Assembly: GCA_023678885.1 (NCBI GenBank)
Contig: CM043006.1
Location: forward strand, 10,567,948 to 10,631,947
Length of the DNA: 64,000 bases
Direction: 5' to 3'
DNA from: Pogostemon cablin
Taxonomy: Eukaryota; Streptophyta; Magnoliopsida; Lamiales; Lamiaceae
Position 1 is the first letter of the stretch. Every line of letters starts with the position of its first letter. The notes under the pieces are model-generated. The model did no database searches, had not been told where the DNA came from, and was given only the letters and a program-made list of their open reading frames with translations. Shown here piece after piece: positions 60,072 through 64,000 of this stretch. The translations under genes were made by a program, and so were the position numbers.

Positions 60072-61137
60072 TATAGGCACTTGAATTTTATTGCCTATTA
60101 AAGGAAAATATGTGGCAAATTAATGTAATAATTATCAATTAATTATTTATTTATTAAGGAATTTAAATAAATCTATTCCTAAAATAAATGAGTAAATAAT
60201 TGATAATTAGGCCAGATTAAGTCAAATAAGTCTGACTTAAAGCCTAAGTAAGTGAAAGGCCCAAGCACACAAAATCAGGTCAAATCAACCCTGAACCAAT
60301 CATATTGCGAGTTATTTATGGGGCATCCTCATCCTTCACTTATATAAGGAGCTCTCCTTCATTCAATCCAGACACACCAAAAATATCCGTAGACAAAAGC
60401 TCTGAAGAGATCACGAATACGAGCAGTGCTCCCTTGAGATCTTCAAGCCAAGAACGACCTCCAATCTGAGATTAAGGTACCAAGCCCCTCCGATCCGGCG
60501 TTCTTCAAGTCAAACAAAGATCAGAGATCAAGATCAAGCGAAGGTCAAGATCCAAGTCAAGTGAGGATCAAGATCAAGCGAAGGTGAAGATCCAAGTCAA
60601 GTGATGATCAAGATCCAAGTTATGTGAAGATTAAGATCTAAGTGAAGATCAAGATCCAAGTTCAAAATCTTCAAGTCAAGAACACTCAAGACCTTCAAGT
60701 CAAGTTCAAGTTATATTCAAGTCAAGAACAACAGCCGATCAAAGATCAAGGTGCTAAGCCTCTTCGATCCGGCTTTCTTCAAATCAAATTCATTATCCGT
60801 AAAGTTAACGTTCTACCAAATTGAGCGGCATACTTCATAACAAATTCAAGTCAACTTCAATCCGAACAAAGGTTTAACGCCTCCGGATCAACGTTCAAGA
60901 CTACACACTCGAGCTCGGACAAGCTTCGTTCGAAGATCCAGCTCAACTCGACATACGCAGTAAACATAGTTAGCGTAGTCAACACACATAAGTCAAAGTC
61001 AAAGCCAAATTGGTTCGAGAGAAGAATTAGAGGATAGATAGAGATTGTTTCCCTAAATTCTCAAGTTCAATCCAGCTGGATTATTATTTTAATTTATTTG
61101 TATTTATTTAATTATAAATACAAATTTTGTTGTTACA
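60072..61137 (+). repeat. TR-GAG-like 5' LTR
   Basis: TATA box tatataag at 60341-60348. A minisatellite of aagatc/tcaag words lies at about 60519-60740. It ends ttgttgttaca. The first base pair reads TA rather than TG, if the TSD assignment is right. Confidence 0.75.
60519..60740. repeat. 'aagatccaagtcaagtga' minisatellite in LTR
   Basis: An irregular array of 'gatcaagatccaagtcaagtg' words. It occurs at the equivalent place in the other LTR (63120-63365) with a different number of copies. It creates a spurious Gln/Lys-rich frame. Confidence 0.8.
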
Positions 61138-61142
61138 AATTT

Positions 61143-61159
61143 TGGCACGCCCAGTGGGA
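61143..61159 (+). other. TR-GAG-like primer-binding-site candidate
   Basis: tggcacgcccagtggga just inside the LTR. It has the TGG start and position of a primer site. The tRNA used is not identified. Confidence 0.6.
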
Positions 61160-61301
61160 CGGTCTCTATCTCTCATCTCTTCTCTCAACAAGCTCGATGA
61201 TACAAAGCTTGACTCCTCTCAGGATTGCAATAAGAAGACCTTCTACCTTGAAGCATTCATAGCTACAAACTGAAGAGATTCAAAAGATAACTCCACTCTA
61301 G

Positions 61302-62555
61302 ATTGCAATACGAAGGCCTGCTGCATCAAAGCCTCCAGAGTTGCAAACTGAAAAGGTTGGAGTCGTTTCAAGAAGTATTCCTGAAAGCTCCGTAGAGGCA
61401 AACCATATGGTGGGGATTACCCTCAACAAGCCATTGTACGTAGACAAGAGGGGTGAAATTATTGCTTGCTCAACTCATTGTTCAACGCCAAGCTTGCCAT
61501 CTGCCTCAACTGCAACTGTAGTGATGATGACGAGTGCTATAACTATTAAGGAACAACTCGCAAGTATAATGAGAGCCATTGAAGGACTCAACAAGCATAT
61601 GGAAGCTCAAGACGTGAAGATCTCCCAACTTATAAAGAAAATGGAGAATGTGGAGACAAGTCATGCAAATGAGAAGCAAGTTGAGGATGATCGTGAGGAA
61701 GAAGACTTAGAGAAACACCATCCTTTTGAAAAGAAGACAGTTGAAGAAGAAATGCAAGTTTCAATTGACAAAATGCTTCTTGTGAACCAACTGAAGAACA
61801 TCGTTTAAGGAATAATAAAAGACAAGTTTGAAAGGAGCTCCAAATTGTCTTCAACCTACGCCAAGCCATATACAAAGAGGATTGACAACTTGAGGATGCC
61901 AACTAACTACCAACCTCCAAATTTTCAACAATTCGATGGCAAGGGCAATCCAAGACAATACATGGCATATTTTGTTGAGACATGCAATGATGCTGGGACC
62001 AACGCAGATCACATGGTGAGACAATTTGTCCGATCTCTAAATGAAAATGCCTTCGATTGGTACATCGACTTGGAACCTAACTCCATTGATAGTTGGGGGC
62101 AAATGGAAAAAGATTTCTTCAATCGTTTCTATAGCACACGAAGAACTGTTAGCATGATGGAGCTAACAAATACTTATCAAAGAGATGAAGAATATGTCAT
62201 CGACTACATTAATAGATGGAGGAGCCTAAGTCTCAACTGCAAAGAAAAGCTATCAAAAACTTCAGCTATAGAAATGTGCATTCAAGGGATGCAATGGAAT
62301 CTTAGCTACATTTTCCAAGGAATTCAACCTAAAACTTTTGAAGAATTGGCTACAAGAGCTCACGACATGGAGTTGAGCTTGACATCAAATAAAATCGAAT
62401 GACCCTCTAATCAAGACTCATACAAGTTTGAAGACATGCCTTCTGATGAGCCCTTGGAAGGGGAACTACAAGCAAAGGCTACAGTTTCTTTAAAGATTAA
62501 TAAAAATGAAGTTGAAGCAAGAGAAAATAGAGCATCCCAAGATTGGGGGAAATAA
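61302..62555 (+). pseudogene. Ty3/gypsy-type gag, two in-frame stops
   Basis: One continuous frame from about 61302 to TAA at 62553-62555, broken only by TAA at 61806-61808 and TGA at 62400-62402. The first part has an acidic coiled-coil-like stretch (about 61550-61760). The second part is a retrotransposon gag (capsid) domain with FDGKGNPRQYMAYFVETC, a NAFDWYIDLEPNSIDSW block and a YINRWRSLS motif, as in Tat-like Ty3/gypsy elements. No in-frame ATG before 61408 could be found, so the start is uncertain. No zinc knuckle was seen. Capsid protein would package element RNA, with enzymes supplied by another element. Confidence 0.85.
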
Positions 62556-62781
62556 ACTGTTGAAAAATTCAAGTGTAAAGCTCCTTGGCACGAGCTAAAA
62601 ATGTCTGCATTATGATCCTTGATACGAGCTTAAACTGTCTAACTCAAATTAAATCTCCTTGAGAAGAGACGAAACTCTCTACATGTTATGCTCCTCGACA
62701 CAAGCTAAAAATATCCATACAATACTCCTTGATATGAATTTAAACTATCTAAAATTCTCAAGTTACTCTCCTTGATATGAG

Positions 62782-63786
62782 CTAAAATAATGAGTAAATA
62801 ATTGATAATTAGGCCAGATTCAATCAAATAAGTCTGACTTAAAGCCTAAGCAAGTGAAAGGCCCAAGCCCACAAAATCAGATCAAATCAGTCCTGGACCA
62901 ATCATATTGCGAGTTATTTATGGGGCATCCTCATCCTTCACCTATATAAGAGCCCTCATTCATTCATTCCAGTCACACTAAAATATCTAAAGACAAAAGC
63001 TCTGAAGAGATCAAGAATATGAGTAGTGCTCCCTTGAGATCTTCAAGCATCTTCAAGCCAAGAACGACCTCTGATCCGAGATTAAGGTGCCAAGCCCCTC
63101 CAATCCGACGTTCTTCAAGTCAAGCAAAGATCTGAGATTAAGATCAAGCGAAGGTCAAGATCCAAGTCAATTGAAGATCAAGATCAAGAGAAGGTCAAGA
63201 TCCAAGTCATGTGAAGATCCAAGTCAAGCGAATATCAAGATCCAAGTTAAGTAAAGATCAAGATCTAAGTGAAGATACAAGTCAAGTGAAGATAAAGATC
63301 CAAGTTCAAGATCTTCAAGTAAAAAACACTCAAGACCTTCAAGTCAAGTTCAAGTTATATTCAAGTTAAGAACAACATCCGATCAATGATCATGGTGCTA
63401 AGCCTCTTCGATCCGGCATCTTCAAATCAAATTCATTATCCGTGAAGTCAACGTTCTACTAAATTGAGTGGCATACTTCACAACAAACTCAAGTCAACGT
63501 TCAATCCCAACAAAGGTTCAACACTTCTGGATCAACGTTCTAGACTACACACTCGAGCTCGGACAAGCTTAGTTCGAAAATCCAGCTGAACTCGACATAC
63601 GCAGTCAACATAGTCAGTGTAGTCAACAACACAAGTCAAAGTCAAAGCCAAAGCCAAATTGGTTCGAGAGAAGAATAAGAGGATAGATAGAGATTGTTTC
63701 CCTAAATTCTCAAGTTCAATCCAGCTGGATTATTATTTTAATTCATTTTTATTTATTTCATTATAAATACAAATTTTGTTGTTATA
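62782..63786 (+). repeat. TR-GAG-like 3' LTR (5'-truncated)
   Basis: Matches the 5' LTR from about 60179 onward, including a TATA box at 62943-62950 and the 'tcaag' minisatellite at about 63120-63365. The first ~107 bases of the LTR are replaced by internal sequence with 'ctccttgatatgagctaaa' repeats. Confidence 0.78.
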
Positions 63787-64000
63787 GTACGTTTTCATAG
63801 AAAGAATTTCATTTCTGTTTCTATGCATTTACTGATGGATACTTCATTTCATTTAAATGACATGGTCATTATAATGAAGGATGGAGCTATAATCTGTTGT
63901 GGTACGTTGGTGGATAATTTGAACCCTCTTAAATCATGTTTATCCTATGGATGTAACAAATAGTAATTAATAATGCATCTTCTAATCTTAGTAAGAGAAA

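Larger units (their letters stand above)
60072..63786 (+). mobile_element. Gag-only LTR element (TR-GAG-like)
   Basis: Long direct repeats at 60072-61137 and 62782-63786. The right one lacks about 107 bases of its left end. Flanks are atacg (60067-60071) and gtacg (63787-63791); the difference is at a CpG of the target ACGTACG. A primer-site-like tggcacgcccagtggga begins at 61143, six bases inside the left LTR. The internal part encodes only a Ty3/gypsy-type gag, with no protease, RT or integrase. About 3.7 kb. This is the design called TR-GAG in plants, a non-autonomous element that needs a partner. Confidence 0.82.
59611..64000 (+). mobile_element. Ty1/copia fragment D, interrupted, runs off the window
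   Basis: 59611-60071 and 63787-64000 together match element A from about 25110 to 25780: the gag end, the protease region (a 'gtagataccggaatc' stretch near 59933), and the sequence after it. The 5' part is missing and the fragment continues past the right edge. It is interrupted at 60072-63786 by a gag-only element. Confidence 0.83.

Overview
The window is nuclear DNA of a flowering plant, probably a eudicot. It is AT-rich and crowded with LTR retrotransposons, MITEs and hAT elements. It holds an endogenous caulimovirid and one recognisable host gene with plant-type splicing. No bacterial-type genes, rRNA genes or CRISPR arrays were seen. The species cannot be fixed from the sequence alone.

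Layout. 1-1720: about 3.4 copies of a ~505-bp tandem (satellite-like) repeat. 1759-30139: one old Ty1/copia element, here called C (minus strand), that has become a 28-kb nest. A sister element B (minus, 2459-10487) sits in C's left LTR, and a sister element A (plus, 21584-29510) sits in C's right LTR. A 4.4-kb Ac-like hAT transposon (14530-18889) sits in C's leader. Target-site duplications (ATGAC, GGAAT, aggta/agata, and a 7-of-8 match for the hAT) let every layer be peeled off. All three copia elements carry a GC-rich ~1-kb block of unrelated-looking sequence in the same place, between the tRNA-iMet primer site and gag. 30140-39955: intergenic DNA with ~545-bp direct repeats, tRNA-type SINE-like pieces, several Stowaway MITEs and a 1.2-kb Mutator-like MITE with a perfect 9-bp duplication.

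39959-50209: a Tourist/Harbinger-like MITE whose (TTA)n-rich centre has received an endogenous caulimovirid (40238-49905, minus, florendovirus-like). The viral insert is about 1.26 genome lengths (unit about 7.68 kb). It contains movement protein, linker, coat protein, zinc knuckle, aspartic protease, reverse transcriptase/RNase H, a second ORF and the intergenic promoter region, and the coat-protein region is present twice. All coding parts are broken by stops or frameshifts.

51213-52394: the only convincing host gene, a two-exon FCS-like zinc finger (FLZ/DUF581) protein. 53255-57770: AT-rich DNA beginning at a Helitron-type 3' terminus and containing a short unrecognised coding-like fragment. 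57770-59480: an unclassified repeat with CACGA-N-TCGTG palindromes and a 71-bp tandem repeat. 59611 to the window end: another copia fragment (D, plus) interrupted at 60072-63786 by a gag-only LTR element (TR-GAG-like).

Apart from the FLZ gene the coding content is mobile-element or viral debris. The parts do not form a working pathway. The interest lies in the insertion history, the variable leader blocks of the copia family, and the virus-in-MITE insertion.
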